Positions 1-8,843 of a stretch of 55,090 nt of DNA are shown piece after piece. Source of the DNA: Bacteroidaceae bacterium (lineage in GTDB: Bacteria; Bacteroidota; Bacteroidia; Bacteroidales; Bacteroidaceae); contig BLLV01000047.1 in NCBI GenBank assembly GCA_011959205.1, positions 1-55,090 of the forward strand. Direction: 5' to 3'. Every line of letters starts with the position of its first letter. The stretch's first letter is position 1. The translations under genes were made by a program, and so were the position numbers. The notes under the pieces are model-generated. The model was not told where the DNA came from. It ran no database searches and saw only the letters and a list, made by a program, of their open reading frames with translations.

Positions 1-19
1 TTTATTCATTTTCAATGGA

Positions 20-51
20 CAAAGATAGCAAAAAGGATCATTCTTTAGAAA
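20..51 (-). promoter_or_regulatory. Bacteroides-type promoter leaving the window
   Basis: On the minus strand there is a -7 element TATCTTTG (20-27) and, 20 nt upstream, TTTC (48-51). This is one base from the Bacteroides consensus TTTG-N19-21-TAnnTTTG. It points left and probably drives a gene beyond position 1. No gene is visible in 1-267 apart from the inverted repeat at 137-258. Confidence 0.45.
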
Positions 52-136
52 TTATTCTATCTAAATAATTACCATTTCTTTTTATTTCGCAAAGGTGATT
101 GCTTTTATATGTTCTCTCTAAAAAACACCTACCACA

Positions 137-258
137 GAGTTTTAAGAAACTGCTGCCACTGCTACCACCCACCCCCGCAAAACCACCATGAACAGGGAGT
201 TACAAGAGGTGGTGGCAGCATATTTTTCAACGTACCGAAAACGCCTGCTGCCACCACT
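137..258. repeat. Left terminal inverted repeat, ~122 bp
   Basis: This stretch aligns without gaps to the reverse complement of 3041-3162, with about 89 of 122 positions identical by my hand alignment. Conservation is concentrated in blocks. An outer 21-nt block (151-171) is identical to the reverse complement of 3128-3148. The inner part is a palindrome: GTGGTGGCAGCA (209-220) and TGCTGCCACCAC (246-257) separated by 25 nt. The two repeats enclose only the VirE-like gene and the DUF6078 gene, so they look like ends of a discrete unit. Similarity may continue a little outward, because GGTGTTTTT-AG motifs occur on both flanks. Confidence 0.75.
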
Positions 259-267
259 ATTCTTACT

Positions 268-2331
268 TTATTTTTCCACAACAAGATACAACACACCACG
301 TTTGGAGTTGTACATCAGCTCCACTGCCTTCTTCAGGAATCTTCCAAAATAAGAAATCCTTCCTTGGGGAAGCTTCATCCCGCTTTTCTTTTGCAACGCC
401 AGATACAGTTCGCCGGCCGACTTCTTTTCCCCCTCGTCCGCATGAGTGGCGGGACGATAATAACGATAGAACAAATCCTCGTACAACGGACGCTGCTGAA
501 ACCCCTCATTCACAGCCATCTGTACCAACTCTTCCTCGTGGGTCATCCAGTAACGTTCGTTCCTGTCCAGTGCGGCAATGGCCTGGGCATACAACTGGGC
601 ATAATCAATGGGCTGCACATTGTCTATCATCCCCAGCACTTCGATACAGATGAAGCGGCGGCTGCCCGATGGATCGCTCAGCAAATCCGTATGGTTACTG
701 GTGGCAATAAACGAAGCATACCGCTGTACCGCCTCCACCTGGGTTGCGTATGGTTTGCGTATGTTCACCACCGGCTTCTGCAACAGGTGCTTCAAAAAAC
801 CTTGATGACGCTCGCTCACCTGATCAAATTCATCAATGTTGATAAGCCCGAAACGCGTCAGATACAATTCGGCATCCCGCTTCTTGCTGAAATCTATACT
901 ATCTGTATAATATGTTCTCAATTCGGGAGGCAGCAAATTAAGGCAGAAAGTAGATTTTCCGCATCCCTGTCCGCCCACCAACAAAGGAGATACGCTGTTG
1001 CTATGCTGCACGTCACGTCCCTGCCAATGCGCCACCATAGAGAGAAACCACATATAAAACAATTGTTCCCACCGCGGATTATCACACGGAATACGTGCTG
1101 CCAGCGGACGGATGCGGTCCTTGCCATCCCAAGCGGGCAATGCCCTGAGATAGCCCTCAATGGGAGCATAGTCACTGAGCCGATCCGAGTAAACATAGCG
1201 GTGTACATCCCTGTCCCACAATTGAAGCCCCTCCTTCTGCGCATTCAGTGCGATGCTGTTCATCACCCGTTCCGTAATGGGACGGAAACTGAAACAAAAT
1301 GTATTGCGCTCCCGGTATTCGGGCGCACCGGTCATGATATTGAAACGGAATTCGTAACGGCGGCTCATAAATTCCTCCATCTTCAACGACTGAAGCTGCT
1401 CGGGCTTACACACGGGTGTGCCACCAAAACCTTTTTCCACACAATAGACATTGCCTACCGTCTCGCGTATCTCCACTTCGGAAAGCATACCGCCCAGATA
1501 AAGACCGGTCCACTTCACACAATCCTCCTCCTCAATACCGGCACCGAAGCACAGTTTGGACAAATAAGTCAGCAACGGCTTGAAATCCATCTTGGCATCC
1601 AGATTGCCATAACGGCTCAACGCACGCTGAAAGGCCAGTTCAAACTGAATGGAGATGTAACGATAATTATTGTATAATGCCTCTCCGGCATTTCCGGACG
1701 GAGAGAGTTTCTCATATTTTTCCTGATAAAGACTTTCATCGGGCATTTCCACCGGTTGTTCCAGGTGGATGGCGAAAGCTTCGGGATTATAATACACATC
1801 GGGATCATAACTGAGCAGACATCCCAGTTCGGGTGCAGGCTCATGCAGTTCGATGGGAGAACCCAGACGAGGTTCGAACGTTTTTAGGGCATGGCGGTAA
1901 GCATGGGCGTGAAACATCTCCACAGCACTACGCTCCTGTGGCAACGAGCCATCCGGACGCATGTAGGGAACGACAAACTTCACGCTCCGCCCCTCAGCTC
2001 CAATCATGGCAAACAGGGTCTGCGGATAAGCCGATACGGCCCGTTTCAGCTTTTCGGCCTCCTGAAGGCTTTCCAGATGATCGGCCTCCAGCAGAATCCA
2101 GCCGTTGTATTCTTTCATTCCGTCCTTCCGGAAAGCGCCACCGAACAGAACACGAGGCATCTTTTGTGCCAGTCGGTACCGTTCGCCGGGAAGTGAAATG
2201 TGCCATTTCAGACGAAACGATTCAACGGTTTGTTTCGTACTTCCGTCTCTCACAAGCGCTACCAAGGCATCCATGGCAAGAGGACGGTATGCCCACTCTT
2301 TCTTATAAAGAGTTTGTTTTGTTACTTTCAT
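268..2331 (-). CDS. VirE_N / DUF3874 primase-helicase-like protein
   Basis: The 687-aa protein has a VirE N-terminal (BT4734-like) region at about residues 50-190. A P-loop ATPase follows, with Walker A GGQGCGKST (about 453-461) and a Walker B-like LINIDEFD (about 496-503). The C-terminus resembles DUF3874. Proteins of this kind are common in Bacteroidales chromosomes and are related to the D5/VirE primase-helicase superfamily, so a role in replicating or mobilising a small DNA unit is an inference. The start at 2331 is the only good one in frame. Upstream lies the 22-nt repeat array 2395-2504, and downstream lies the left inverted repeat. GC content looks higher than in the neighbouring PUL, which suggests a separate origin. 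The long plus-strand reading frame at 109-1677 is antisense and not a gene. Confidence 0.85.
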   Translation of the reverse strand: MKVTKQTLYKKEWAYRPLAMDALVALVRDGSTKQTVESFRLKWHISLPGERYRLAQKMPRVLFGGAFRKDGMKEYNGWILLEADHLESLQEAEKLKRAVSAYPQTLFAMIGAEGRSVKFVVPYMRPDGSLPQERSAVEMFHAHAYRHALKTFEPRLGSPIELHEPAPELGCLLSYDPDVYYNPEAFAIHLEQPVEMPDESLYQEKYEKLSPSGNAGEALYNNYRYISIQFELAFQRALSRYGNLDAKMDFKPLLTYLSKLCFGAGIEEEDCVKWTGLYLGGMLSEVEIRETVGNVYCVEKGFGGTPVCKPEQLQSLKMEEFMSRRYEFRFNIMTGAPEYRERNTFCFSFRPITERVMNSIALNAQKEGLQLWDRDVHRYVYSDRLSDYAPIEGYLRALPAWDGKDRIRPLAARIPCDNPRWEQLFYMWFLSMVAHWQGRDVQHSNSVSPLLVGGQGCGKSTFCLNLLPPELRTYYTDSIDFSKKRDAELYLTRFGLINIDEFDQVSERHQGFLKHLLQKPVVNIRKPYATQVEAVQRYASFIATSNHTDLLSDPSGSRRFICIEVLGMIDNVQPIDYAQLYAQAIAALDRNERYWMTHEEELVQMAVNEGFQQRPLYEDLFYRYYRPATHADEGEKKSAGELYLALQKKSGMKLPQGRISYFGRFLKKAVELMYNSKRGVLYLVVEK

Positions 2332-2394
2332 TCAGTATATTCTTTAGGTTTAATAAAAGAGAAGATAAGGAGTTTCAAGAAGTTTCATGCAGTT

Positions 2395-2504
2395 GGAACT
2401 TTAGTTCCATCCGCATGAAACTTTAGTTCCAACCACATGGAACCACAGTTTTCCCGGCAAGGAACTGCTATTTCCAACATAAGAAACCGGCAAAAGCTCT
2501 TGAT
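2395..2504. repeat. 22-nt iteron-like direct repeats (5 units)
   Basis: Units begin at 2395, 2417, 2439, 2461 and 2483, exactly 22 nt apart. Each starts GGAAC or GAAAC. The first two carry the near-palindrome GRAACTTTAGTTCC followed by ATCCGCAT or AACCACAT, and later units degenerate. A further half unit is visible at about 2381-2390. The array fills the gap between the DUF6078 gene end and the VirE-like gene start. Twenty-two nt is about two helical turns and is a usual iteron length, so a replication-initiator or repressor binding site is the natural reading. No binding protein is known. Confidence 0.7.
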
Positions 2505-2520
2505 GTTCTATCATGGAACA

Positions 2521-2961
2521 TCAGTCCTTCCACCATACATATTCATATCGATACTGTTCATAAACGGGTTCCTCCGTCACTCCGTAACGACGGAACACAC
2601 TGCGTACATATTGCTGGGCCCGGGGAGTAAAACTTTTCTCTTTTCGTTTCAGACGATAAAATTCCGATTTTCCATAATGGCATAGCAGTTCATCCTTGAT
2701 GGCAACCGCCTTCTCGTGTATCAGTTTGTCGAACATGTGAGTCCATCCGTAAGCATACTTCACGGGAACATCACTCATGAATTCGGAGCAGCTTTCTTTT
2801 GTTTTGACGTAGGAAGGATTGAGTGTGCGGATACTTCGTTTGGTTTCGGGGATATGGCGACCCGCTTGGTATCGCAGGCAGGTATCCGCCAATTTGCAAG
2901 TTCCGTTAAAACAGTGCGTAAAGCCTGCCGGAACTTTTTCATAATCTAATGTGTCTATCAT
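2521..2961 (-). CDS. DUF6078 family protein
   Basis: The 146-aa protein has an N-terminal Cys-rich signature (FNGTCKLADTCLRYQAG, about residues 18-34) followed by a basic helical C-terminal half containing YGKSEFYRLKRKEK and QYVRSVFRRYG. I recognise this as the Bacteroidales DUF6078 family, whose function is unknown; the spaced cysteines could bind metal. It lies upstream of the VirE-like gene on the same strand, with the 22-nt repeats between them and its own consensus promoter (2984-3015). Both genes sit inside the inverted repeats, so they likely belong to one unit. There is no signal peptide, so it is probably cytoplasmic. Confidence 0.75.
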   Translation of the reverse strand: MIDTLDYEKVPAGFTHCFNGTCKLADTCLRYQAGRHIPETKRSIRTLNPSYVKTKESCSEFMSDVPVKYAYGWTHMFDKLIHEKAVAIKDELLCHYGKSEFYRLKRKEKSFTPRAQQYVRSVFRRYGVTEEPVYEQYRYEYVWWKD

Positions 2962-2983
2962 TTTTTCTTTGTTTAAGAATTAC

Positions 2984-3015
2984 CAAATTTACGGTTTTAT
3001 TCCACGAAAAACAAA
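2984..3015 (-). promoter_or_regulatory. Consensus Bacteroides promoter for the DUF6078 gene
   Basis: The minus strand reads TTTG (3012-3015), a 20-nt spacer and TAAATTTG (2984-2991), a full match to the Bacteroides sigma-ABfr consensus. The predicted transcript starts a few bases downstream, giving a leader of roughly 15 nt before the ATG at 2961. It lies just inside the right inverted repeat. Confidence 0.75.
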
Positions 3016-3040
3016 TAAAAAGGAAGAAAAATGATAGAAA

Positions 3041-3162
3041 AATGGTGGCAGCACGTGTTTTTTAGCGTTTATTTATTCTGCTGCCACCACCCCTTAAAAT
3101 CCCCTGTCCATCGGAGTTTTAAAGGGATGGGTGGTAGCAGTGGCAGCACTTTTGCAAAACTC
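3041..3162. repeat. Right terminal inverted repeat, ~122 bp
   Basis: This is the partner of 137-258 in inverted orientation. It has an inner palindrome TGGTGGCAGCA (3043-3053) and TGCTGCCACCA (3079-3089) with a loop of 25 nt, the same loop length as on the left. The outer 21-nt block is 3128-3148. The stop of the last PUL A gene is only about 80 bp to its right, so the unit sits directly against the PUL. Confidence 0.75.
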
Positions 3163-3240
3163 TAGGAGGGGAAAAATAGCGGTGTTTTTAGTTGAGTTAT
3201 TTTAAATCTTCTTGAAGCTCTTGCTTGAGACCGCCTTTTT

Positions 3241-4674
3241 TCATTTTGCAAATACAATTTCACCTACATGTTCCCCAACAAAGAAACGCGCCATGTCTGA
3301 CGTTTTGTACCATGCAGGCTTGCCGGCCATATCATCCGATATAACTTTACCGTTTATCTTCAGATTCTCAAAACGAATATTCTTCACCATCCGTTCCTCG
3401 TCATAGCCAACGATATGTGAGAGTTCGGCATGATCGCCATTATAGGTAATATCTTTAAAAAGCACATTCTCAATGCCCCTGCCCGGAGCCTTGCAATACT
3501 TCTTATTGTAAAATATACGCAGATTCACCAATTGCCCTTGCCGGAAATTCTCGATGCGGATATTCTCGAACCGCACATTCCGGACCAGATTATTATCACC
3601 TGCATTGATAGCCAGACAGCCTTGATAATCCACTTGCATTTCCCGATGATCCAAAATATCAATGTTCCGGTAAGTCAGATTCTCCATCACTTCATTCCTA
3701 TCCACATCTCCGTGTAATCCGATAAAAATAGGGTGCGCCACATCTGCCCACAAGGTAGAATTCTGCATTGTCACATTACGGCATCCGCCATGAAACCCCA
3801 TACGTGTAGCATACACGGTAGTGCAATCATCGGAGTTACGGCAAAATACTCCATCAAACAAGACGTTGTTGCTGGCAAATACATTCATACCGTCCCCCCA
3901 CCCATACGAACTGACAGCCTTTACATTGCGGATTGTCACACTGTCCGAACCTCCAGTGGGACATTGGGTTGTGATGAGACCTTCCACATATATATTTCGT
4001 GAATTAATAATGCTGATACCTGCCCCACGACCTTCGGGATGCACCTCACCCCGTCCCAGAATTTTCACATCACGGGCATTGACTGCACGGATACATCCAC
4101 GCACAATGGCCCCACCTGCCACATAGACAGTCTTTCCCGAAGGAACATTGAGTGTATCGCCGGGTAACTGATGTATTCCCGGAGCGAAATAAATCAGATT
4201 CTTGTCTTTCAATTTCTTCGGGCGGTTTTCATCTATCGGATTCGCAAAAAGATGAAGATTATGGAAGATGTCTCCATTTACTTCAATGGACAGATTACGC
4301 GGACGGTCTAGTGTAAAAGTCATCGTACTGCCGCTGATCCTCGGAGTGATACCATACGACAACGGACGCACCCTGCCACTCTTTACTTCTCCTTTATTAT
4401 AGGTGACGGAAACTTCCACCTGCCCGGAAAAGTCAAAATATCCCATTGAGGCCAGTTCAACATGATGCCTCGTCTGGCGTACTTCATCCACTTTCACCGG
4501 ATAAACGTCCACCCATTGCCATTCTTTTCCCACTTCGCGGACTTTAACTGTAAAATCCTTTTTTAAATCGACCCCATCAGGAGCCGGGTAAACAACCAGA
4601 TGATTCTGTGCATGAAGAATAAAATGGAATCCAACTAATAAATGGACAACCAACAACAACTCTTTTAATTTCAT
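3241..4674 (-). CDS. Clan GH-N beta-helix glycosidase (GH28/GH49-like), PUL A
   Basis: The 477-aa secreted protein has a signal peptide (MKLKELLLVVHLLVGFHFILHA). An N-terminal beta-sandwich-like domain (about 25-125) follows, then a right-handed parallel beta-helix with repeated NV-hydrophobic-N coils. Acidic residues sit where clan GH-N catalytic residues are expected: GWGDGMN, and NSDDCTTVYATR in place of the GH28 GDD motif. The N-terminal sandwich before the helix recalls GH49 dextranases and isopullulanases, whereas most GH28 pectinases lack it. Exact family and substrate are therefore open. Its ATG overlaps the stop of the upstream GH30 gene by 4 nt, showing translational coupling. It is the last gene of PUL A. 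Confidence 0.7.
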   Translation of the reverse strand: MKLKELLLVVHLLVGFHFILHAQNHLVVYPAPDGVDLKKDFTVKVREVGKEWQWVDVYPVKVDEVRQTRHHVELASMGYFDFSGQVEVSVTYNKGEVKSGRVRPLSYGITPRISGSTMTFTLDRPRNLSIEVNGDIFHNLHLFANPIDENRPKKLKDKNLIYFAPGIHQLPGDTLNVPSGKTVYVAGGAIVRGCIRAVNARDVKILGRGEVHPEGRGAGISIINSRNIYVEGLITTQCPTGGSDSVTIRNVKAVSSYGWGDGMNVFASNNVLFDGVFCRNSDDCTTVYATRMGFHGGCRNVTMQNSTLWADVAHPIFIGLHGDVDRNEVMENLTYRNIDILDHREMQVDYQGCLAINAGDNNLVRNVRFENIRIENFRQGQLVNLRIFYNKKYCKAPGRGIENVLFKDITYNGDHAELSHIVGYDEERMVKNIRFENLKINGKVISDDMAGKPAWYKTSDMARFFVGEHVGEIVFAK

Positions 4675-6098
4675 TTATCATTCATTTTTATTGTATTGAT
4701 CGATTTGGGTTTCAATGTCACCTCTATCTTCTTACCATCTATGACAAAAGTACGGAAACGCGTGTCTTCATCGGGATTATAAGTAACTATAGCCGTTCCA
4801 TTGTCGGCAGTACGAAAGGCAAGCACATTCTCATGGTCTGACACTTTCAACAAACGGCTGCCCGGTTGTACAAAATGAGACAGATGCTTCATCAGATAAA
4901 ATTCATCAGTATAACGTACCTGGCGTGTATTACGATCTACAATAACCATTGCATTTTGTGCCCAGTCCCACCAACTCTTACAAGTTTCATCGAGCACCAT
5001 ATTCCAATACATATAAGCCCCCACACCATTATTGAAACAATGGACTACCGCATTCCAAGTACGCTCCAATGCCGACCAGTCATTCTCCGAATTACCACAC
5101 ATATTCTCTGTCTGCATATATCCATACGAAGGGTATTCCTTGTGAATGACAGGAAGCGCTTTCATACCTGTCCATTGCACTCCTACTCCTCTCACATAAT
5201 CCGATACATTTTTCTGATTCAGAAAAGTGCGGATGTAATCGGGGTTCGGATAATTGACTGTTCCCATCCATATCTCCGTATCCAGCGAATCTTTTTTAAA
5301 TTGAGGTCCCAGATATTGAGTCACGAAAATGGCCAAGTCCTCTGCTCTCCACGTACACGAAGGCCAGCAAGGTGTCCATGCTATTTCATTTTGAGGCATG
5401 AGCATCGAAATAGTAATCCCGTTTTTCTTATAAGCCTGCACATATTTGGAGAAATAAAGCGCGTATGCCTGCAAATATCCTTGCTGCATCTTGAATCCCG
5501 TAACATTTCCCAATACATTACGGGCAGGATCAAGACGGTTGTGCCCGATATCGGTGCCCTCAATACCGGAACTTTTCTGCGAATAATGCTCGTTGACTTT
5601 CATCCATGCCGGCGGAGTCCAGGGAGAAGCCCACATCTTCAAATCGGGACGTAGCTTCAAAGCCTCCTTTATATAAGGAATCAGTATAAAACGATCACGG
5701 TCAATACTGAAATTACGCATGGTATAATCATCTTTCACATCATTATAAGAATAATAACCAAATGAATAATCACTACAAGCAACAGGAGTACGTCCCAATG
5801 AAAAGCGTACTCCCTCTTCGGCAAACAAGGAAGCCATCACTTTATCACGTTCTTCCTGAGAGAGACTTTGAAGCGCATTCCATCCTATTTCATTAAACGT
5901 GCCGCCAAAGCCGGTAACATGCTGCAAAAGACTATCCGTATAGACAGATACCTCCGGAGTCTGCGAGGCATGCTTCAAAACTGTTACTTTCTGAGAAGTC
6001 CAACGCTCGGATGCAGTGGTGGAATACATCGTTATTTTCTGTGCAGCAACGGTGTTCAACACCCCTGCCACAAATAATAATGAAATAATCTTTTTCAT
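4671..6098 (-). CDS. GH30 family glycosidase, PUL A
   Basis: The 475-aa protein has a signal peptide ending near AVAAQ-type residues (MKKIISLLFVAGVLNTVAAQ). It matches GH30: GFGGTFNE near residue 63, SPWTPPAWMK near 158, the acid/base motif LMPQNE (Glu about 238) and the nucleophile motif YMQTENMCG (Glu about 331). The C-terminal beta-domain is short, as usual for the family. GH30 enzymes act on beta-1,6-glucan, beta-xylan, beta-galactan ends or glucosylceramide; the sequence alone does not settle which. It lies 27 nt downstream of GH51 and overlaps the next gene by 4 nt, so the three form one transcriptional unit. Confidence 0.85.
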   Translation of the reverse strand: MKKIISLLFVAGVLNTVAAQKITMYSTTASERWTSQKVTVLKHASQTPEVSVYTDSLLQHVTGFGGTFNEIGWNALQSLSQEERDKVMASLFAEEGVRFSLGRTPVACSDYSFGYYSYNDVKDDYTMRNFSIDRDRFILIPYIKEALKLRPDLKMWASPWTPPAWMKVNEHYSQKSSGIEGTDIGHNRLDPARNVLGNVTGFKMQQGYLQAYALYFSKYVQAYKKNGITISMLMPQNEIAWTPCWPSCTWRAEDLAIFVTQYLGPQFKKDSLDTEIWMGTVNYPNPDYIRTFLNQKNVSDYVRGVGVQWTGMKALPVIHKEYPSYGYMQTENMCGNSENDWSALERTWNAVVHCFNNGVGAYMYWNMVLDETCKSWWDWAQNAMVIVDRNTRQVRYTDEFYLMKHLSHFVQPGSRLLKVSDHENVLAFRTADNGTAIVTYNPDEDTRFRTFVIDGKKIEVTLKPKSINTIKMNDK

Positions 6099-6125
6099 AA
6101 AATATCAAATTAATCGTTCGTTTTC

Positions 6126-8612
6126 TTATTGTTTTTCTGCTTTTACACGCAAAATCGTATATGAGAAGGGTGGAAATTCATAATCAAATTCAGGTCCGAA
6201 TCCTTTGTATGTAATCTCCTCCGGATAAATCTTTCGGGGTTCTTCGAAGGAATTTTCCTCGCTGCCGTCGGCCGCAGTCAAAGAAATGACCCTTCCCTCC
6301 TCTGCTATGTTTTTCGATCCTTTTACCTGAATCGTGGTCAAATAAGCCGTATCAGCCCCATTAACAACTTTAATCACCAATTCTCCTTTTTCTTCATCAT
6401 AACCGGAAGCAACAAACTGTAACGGCATGGCTTGGGGTACGGAGGACAAGACAAGTTCATTATCCAGATAACATTCATTTTTCATGGATGATACTGCCAC
6501 TTTCACTTCATACCACCTGTCCTTTTCAATTTTTTTGCCGGAATGTTCCGACAACACGCCTTTATCTTTCCCCTTCTCCAACCGGATAAGTTCCGCCCGG
6601 TCATTACTGCTCCACATACCTATATTATATCTATATCCGGTCTTACCATCCTCACTCATACCTAAAAAGATTTGAAATCCTTGTTCACCTTCTGTTTTCC
6701 TTACTTTAAACTCCAGCGTATAGTCCCCTTCATAGACTTTTTCCGGTAACATGTGGTTTTCTTTTGATAGAATCATATCGCCAAGCAGATCCGTCACTCC
6801 GTTTTGTATCACTTTTACATCCTTAAACTCTACAGATGCTAAAGAAGCCCCCAAACCCAGATGTCCCTTACCCACAGATTCGGGTTGGGCTTCATGCATC
6901 GTGATGTTGCTTTTTACATTGTAATCAGGCCGATTCTCCGCCGCCATCTTTTGTACATAATATGAGCTACGCCCCATTACCCGGTCAGAATCAATCCAAA
7001 TCAAGTTGGTAGCCCAGTTCCTATCATGCCGATTTTCAAATAAAGGTGCATACGAAGCCATTGTAACCAAATCTCCATTTCGTTCCATACCACCGATAAA
7101 CGCAGCTTCAGACAAAGCTCCCAGCATATTTCCTCCACCAACTCCCCGGTTACAGGCATATTCCCCTACATAAACCGTATATTTTCCCCGTTCATAAGTA
7201 TCGAACAAAGTTGTGTTACGAAAGAAAAAATACGGATCGACATACCAATGTGGATCAATCATATCCGTTTTGGTTATTGCAGGAGCCCCATCACGTTGTG
7301 GCATTTCATTATAAATCAATGTCAACTGCGGATACTTCTCCTTAATGGCCTTATAGAACAGATCAAAACGACGATCGTATTCCGGTCCCCAGTTTTCATT
7401 ACCAATCTCCACATATTGCAACGGAAAAGGTTCGGCATGGCCATCTGTCGCACGGCGTTTTCCCCATTCCGTAGTCACATCACCCAATGCGTATTCAATG
7501 GCATCCATACAATCGTCCAAATAATAGGATATTTTGTCTTCAGGACAAGCATCACCCATACGGAACTGACACCCTAAACCTACATTACATACAAACATGG
7601 CTTTTGCGCCTATATCTTCGCAAAACTGCAACATTTCATAATATCCGAAACCATACGAGCAACGGTATCCCCACGTACTATACTCTCCGGGGCGTGCAGC
7701 CGGATCTCCTAATGTTTTTTTCCATTCAAAGCGGTTATTCAAAGTAATTCCCTCTACCACACATCCTCCAGGCCAGCGGAAGAATGCAGGTTTCAATCCT
7801 ACCAACATCTCGGCCACGTCTTTACGCAAGCCATTCGGGCGGTTATTGAAAGTCTTTTCCGGAAAAAGAGAAACATAATCTATCCAAATCTTACCGGGAG
7901 CATCAAATTCCAAAGCCAGCTTTGCCTTGGCATCTTTTGCAGCAGACGACAATGTAGCTTTTATATCATTCCAAGTGTTGTCATTCTTCACTTTGAGAGA
8001 AGTTTCCGCCAGCACATCTCCTTTCGAAGAAAGTAATTTGGCTGCAACCGTTCCTTTATAATCGGACGAAGTGCGAATAATAACACGCAGATGATAGTTC
8101 TCACCAGCACCGATCCCCATTCCCCAGTATCCTTCATTCACCAATTGAATGGGATGTGAAGCATCCGTTAGTGTTATCTCCAAATTATTAGGAGCTGACT
8201 GAAATTTCGGACGCTCTTTAGTAAGCCTCATCCGGGCAGCCGCAGTATCCTTCACCAACAAATTCCAAGCACGTACAGGTTCTGTATTCCACTTGAATGA
8301 ACGATCGTGACGTACTTCTCCGGTCAAGTGATATTTCTCCGGACTGGGAATCAGCTTATCTCCTTCCGCATGATACCCTGCCGGCATCTCATGTTCCTCG
8401 AAACTACGGTTCTGAACCAACTCGGCATATAATCCTCCATCACCGGCATGATTAATCTCTTCAAAAAAGACACCATACATTGAAGGAGCTATCCCGGCAC
8501 CTTTCTCCTGAAGGTTAATAACAATCCCTTCCCGTTCTGCCGATGGAAAACTGCATGAAGCTATTGCTGTTCCCAATATACAAGCTGATAAAAGTTGTTT
8601 TATATTCATCAT
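6126..8612 (-). CDS. GH51 alpha-L-arabinofuranosidase lipoprotein, PUL A
   Basis: The 828-aa protein begins with a lipoprotein signal (lipobox IASC near residue 20), so it is likely membrane-anchored. An N-terminal carbohydrate-binding-like sandwich (about 95-255) precedes the GH51 barrel. That barrel has FFRWPGGCVVEG, the acid/base motif VEIGNENWG (Glu about 405) and the nucleophile motif YVGEYACNRG (Glu about 484). A C-terminal sandwich domain follows. GH51 members of this length remove alpha-L-arabinofuranosyl side groups. There is a MM start, so 8609 is equally possible. The gene starts a three-gene unit (GH51, GH30, GH-N) after the terminator at 8753-8805; I found no full-consensus promoter in 8613-8750. 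Confidence 0.88.
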   Translation of the reverse strand: MMNIKQLLSACILGTAIASCSFPSAEREGIVINLQEKGAGIAPSMYGVFFEEINHAGDGGLYAELVQNRSFEEHEMPAGYHAEGDKLIPSPEKYHLTGEVRHDRSFKWNTEPVRAWNLLVKDTAAARMRLTKERPKFQSAPNNLEITLTDASHPIQLVNEGYWGMGIGAGENYHLRVIIRTSSDYKGTVAAKLLSSKGDVLAETSLKVKNDNTWNDIKATLSSAAKDAKAKLALEFDAPGKIWIDYVSLFPEKTFNNRPNGLRKDVAEMLVGLKPAFFRWPGGCVVEGITLNNRFEWKKTLGDPAARPGEYSTWGYRCSYGFGYYEMLQFCEDIGAKAMFVCNVGLGCQFRMGDACPEDKISYYLDDCMDAIEYALGDVTTEWGKRRATDGHAEPFPLQYVEIGNENWGPEYDRRFDLFYKAIKEKYPQLTLIYNEMPQRDGAPAITKTDMIDPHWYVDPYFFFRNTTLFDTYERGKYTVYVGEYACNRGVGGGNMLGALSEAAFIGGMERNGDLVTMASYAPLFENRHDRNWATNLIWIDSDRVMGRSSYYVQKMAAENRPDYNVKSNITMHEAQPESVGKGHLGLGASLASVEFKDVKVIQNGVTDLLGDMILSKENHMLPEKVYEGDYTLEFKVRKTEGEQGFQIFLGMSEDGKTGYRYNIGMWSSNDRAELIRLEKGKDKGVLSEHSGKKIEKDRWYEVKVAVSSMKNECYLDNELVLSSVPQAMPLQFVASGYDEEKGELVIKVVNGADTAYLTTIQVKGSKNIAEEGRVISLTAADGSEENSFEEPRKIYPEEITYKGFGPEFDYEFPPFSYTILRVKAEKQ

Positions 8613-8752
8613 AAAAGTCGATTTTAATTATAATACGTTTATGAGACATGAGACACTCAACAGCATAGAAGATAATAAAAAATGAATGCATCAACATTCA
8701 ATCTCAAAGGAAATAATCTTTGAATCTAAAATTTGACAGCATTCATTGTACA

Positions 8753-8805
8753 ATAAAAAGAGTCATATCATTACTTAAAAATAGAATTTGATACGACTCT
8801 TTTAT
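8753..8805 (-). terminator. Intrinsic terminator after GH36
   Basis: Arms at 8753-8770 and 8789-8805 form a 17-18 bp hairpin (core AAAGAGTC / GACTCTTT) with one or two mismatches. It lies between the GH36 stop (8844) and the GH51 start (8612), and the A-rich plus-strand flank gives U residues on the minus transcript. It separates GH36 from GH51, GH30 and GH-N within PUL A. Confidence 0.7.
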
Positions 8806-8843
8806 GTTCAGCTGTTACAATCCGTAACTTTTCCAATAGTTTG

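Noticed and set aside
109-1677. 522-aa plus-strand reading frame opposite the VirE-like gene
   Set aside because: It is the antisense of a clearly conserved coding gene, has no domain, and runs through the left inverted repeat.
4866-5654. 262-aa plus-strand reading frame opposite GH30
   Set aside because: Shadow of a confident GH30 gene; the translation is low-complexity Ile/His/Arg-rich with no family features.
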